Source: Rhodobacteraceae bacterium UBA6197 (lineage in GTDB: Bacteria; Pseudomonadota; Alphaproteobacteria; Rhodobacterales; Rhodobacteraceae). From it: DNA of 40,140 bases. Shown here in pieces: positions 38,668 through 40,140 of the stretch. Position 1 is the stretch's first letter. The number at the start of each line of letters is the position of its first letter. The notes below the pieces were generated by a model. That model ran no database searches and was not told where the DNA came from. It was given only the letters and a program-made list of their open reading frames with translations. The stretch covers positions 1 through 40,140 of the forward strand of contig DISZ01000016.1 of NCBI GenBank assembly GCA_002422085.1, in the 5' to 3' direction. The position numbers were made by a program, and so were the translations under genes.

Positions 38668-39828
38668 ATGATCCCAAGACTGTCACCGGCGCGGCGAGGC
38701 CTGATCGTCGCCGCCCTCGGCTCTTCCCTCACCGTCAGCTGGGCCTCCAGTTACTATATCCCGGCAGTTCTGGCCGTGCCCATGGCCGAGGACCTCGGCC
38801 TCTCGCCGGTCTGGGTGTTCGGGGCGTTTTCCATGGCGATGGTGGTCTCAGCCATGGTCGGGCCCTGGGCCGGGGCGCGGATCGACGGCTTTGGAGGACG
38901 AGGCGTCCTGATGCTGTCGAACCTCGTCTTCGCGGCGGGACTCGGGCTGCTCGCCATGGCGCCGTCGCCCCTCGTCCTGTTCGCGGGCTGGGCGGTCATC
39001 GGGCTCGGCATGGGGATCGGGCTTTACGAGGCGGGGTTCGCCACACTGGCGGGTATCTACGGCAAGGAGGCGCGCGGGCCGATTACCGGCATCACCCTGA
39101 TCGCAGGGTTCGCGAGCACCGTCGGCTGGCCACTCTCCGGGGTGATGCTGGCGACCTGGGGCTGGCGGGAAGCCTGCATCGGCTGGGCGCTGATCCATCT
39201 GGTCGTGGCATTGCCGCTGAACGCGTGGCTGCCGAAAGGCACCAGGACGGCAGCCGCACCGCAGACACCAATCGAGGACGGGCCCCCGCCATCCCGCGTG
39301 GCGCTCTGGCTGCTGGCCTTTGTCTTCGCCGCGACCTGGTTCAACTCGACCGCCATGGCCGCACACCTTCCGGGCCTTTTGCAAGCTGCAGGGGCCAGCA
39401 CGGCGGTCGCCATCGCGGCAGGAGCGCTGATCGGCCCGGCGCAGGTCGCAGCCCGGGTGCTGGAGTTCGCCCTGCTGCGCCGGTTCCATCCGCTTGTCTC
39501 GACCCGCGTGGCGGCCGCGGCGCATCCCGTCGCGGCGATGGCGCTGGTGAGCTTCGCAGGGCCTGCCGCCTATGCCTTCGCGCTGTTGCACGGGGCGGGG
39601 AACGGTATCCTGACGATCGCCAAAGGCACGCTGCCGCTGGCGCTGTTCGGCGCGGCGGAATACGGGCGGCGGATCGGCTGGCTCAATGCGCCCGCCCGCG
39701 TCCTTCAGGCCGCGGCACCCCTCATCTTCGGCGCGGCGCTGACGGCCTGGGGCCTCTCGGCGATCTGGCTGACGGCGGGGATCGGCGCCGCCTCATTCAT
39801 CGCTCTGCTGGCCCTCAGGCGGACATGA
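38668..39828 (+). CDS. MFS transporter of the arsenical cluster
   Basis: Predicted 386 residues, ~12 helices. The first half has WASSYYIPAVLAVPMAEDLG, AGARIDGFGGRGVL (the A-motif loop) and GLYEAGFATLAGIYG. The second half begins after a ~25-residue linker (LWLLAFVFAATWFN). It starts 55 bases after arsP in the same direction. Position suggests arsenical or metal export, as for ArsK/ArsJ-type MFS proteins in other ars operons, but I cannot assign it to one. A longer frame starting inside arsP is rejected. Confidence 0.8.
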   Translation: MIPRLSPARRGLIVAALGSSLTVSWASSYYIPAVLAVPMAEDLGLSPVWVFGAFSMAMVVSAMVGPWAGARIDGFGGRGVLMLSNLVFAAGLGLLAMAPSPLVLFAGWAVIGLGMGIGLYEAGFATLAGIYGKEARGPITGITLIAGFASTVGWPLSGVMLATWGWREACIGWALIHLVVALPLNAWLPKGTRTAAAPQTPIEDGPPPSRVALWLLAFVFAATWFNSTAMAAHLPGLLQAAGASTAVAIAAGALIGPAQVAARVLEFALLRRFHPLVSTRVAAAAHPVAAMALVSFAGPAAYAFALLHGAGNGILTIAKGTLPLALFGAAEYGRRIGWLNAPARVLQAAAPLIFGAALTAWGLSAIWLTAGIGAASFIALLALRRT

Positions 39829-39864
39829 GGCGGCGCGCAACGGCCTTGCGAAATCGCCGCGTGC

Positions 39865-40071
39865 TCAGGTTGCAGAAGAGAGATTCACCCGCTTCATCAG
39901 CGCGGCCGCGGGATGCGCAAACGCCTTGGCCAGTTCGGCGATCTCGAGGTCAGTATCCTGCTTGAGCCATCTATTTGTTCGCCCATCGTCGATAAATGTG
40001 GCGCGCACAATGATGTTCGCTGCAGAGCAGCCATCGTGGCCAAACAGGCGAGGCGGCCTCTCGTGATCGTT
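39865..40071 (-). pseudogene. Unidentified gene fragment at the island edge
   Basis: A minus-strand frame of ~68 residues without a good start: GRTNRWLKQDTDLEIAELAK, then AFAHPAAALMKRV. It looks like genuine coding sequence (helical, balanced composition), perhaps the C-terminal end of a recombinase or plasmid protein. I do not recognise the family. It lies 37 bases inside the second repeat, mirroring the recombinase remnant near the first. The remainder of 39829-40107 holds nothing else. Confidence 0.3.
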
Positions 40072-40107
40072 TTAAATCAATGAGTTAATGTGCAGAAGGT
40101 TCGGCGA

Positions 40108-40130
40108 CAGGCCCATTCCCTCCGCCACTT
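40108..40130 (+). repeat. Direct repeat copy 2, candidate attachment site
   Basis: A perfect copy of the 23-base repeat at 15287-15309 (same orientation). AGAAGGTT (40094-40101) lies at the same distance upstream; over 37 bases 32 are identical. Together the pair bounds a 24.8-kb mosaic segment. Confidence 0.6.
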
Positions 40131-40140
40131 GCCCTCGCGA

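Noticed and set aside
1..40140. CRISPR array or rRNA operon
   Set aside because: No regularly spaced repeats and no rRNA-like conserved blocks were seen on reading either strand.

Overview
The window is GC-rich alphaproteobacterial DNA. The best guess is the Paracoccaceae/Rhodobacteraceae (Rhodobacter, Paracoccus and relatives). The evidence is a zinc-type rpoE-chrR pair with its TGATCC promoters, a phaC / MaoC-Pta / ackA operon, tail-gene fragments like those of Rhodobacterales gene transfer agents, and the overall protein and codon style. No complete rRNA, tRNA or CRISPR array is visible.

Layout. (1) 0.4-4.8 kb, minus strand: phaC, a fused MaoC hydratase-phosphotransacetylase, and ackA, a tight operon linking polyhydroxyalkanoate synthesis to acyl-phosphate metabolism. 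(2) 5.1-11.9 kb, minus strand: a TetR regulator, an HlyD-type adaptor, a double-ATPase RbbA-type ABC protein, an ABC-2 permease and a lipoprotein alpha/beta hydrolase, together an efflux operon. (3) 12.2-12.8 kb: an IS21 remnant joined to the 3' end of a second ABC-2 permease gene. (4) 12.8-15.2 kb, minus strand: an adaptor plus FUSC/DUF2955 efflux pair. (5) 15.3-40.1 kb: a 24.8-kb mosaic between two perfect 23-bp direct repeats whose ends look like a tRNA-Ser 3' end. It holds a DUF3883 protein, recombinase remnants, a phage tail and lysis remnant, a damaged ImmA/IrrE plus PIN pair, an IS481 remnant, the RpoE-ChrR stress locus, more phage and IS debris, an aromatic-catabolism-like cluster, an IS110 element, and an arsenical resistance unit (arsR, arsP, MFS).

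How the genes work together. The most coherent system is at 20.4-28.9 kb. rpoE-chrR diverges from a six-gene operon whose neighbours all overlap by 4-8 bases: flavin oxidoreductase, DUF1365, cyclopropane-synthase-type methyltransferase, SDR, TspO-like protein and DUF2177. Both divergent promoters, and a third upstream of a fasciclin-SDR-CIA30 cluster, share the layout TGATCY-N16-CGTA. This reads as a self-contained singlet-oxygen regulon whose main output is membrane lipid modification. The lipid product is inferred, not seen.

Many genes at the patch borders are truncated or frameshifted. They are reported as remnants rather than functional genes.
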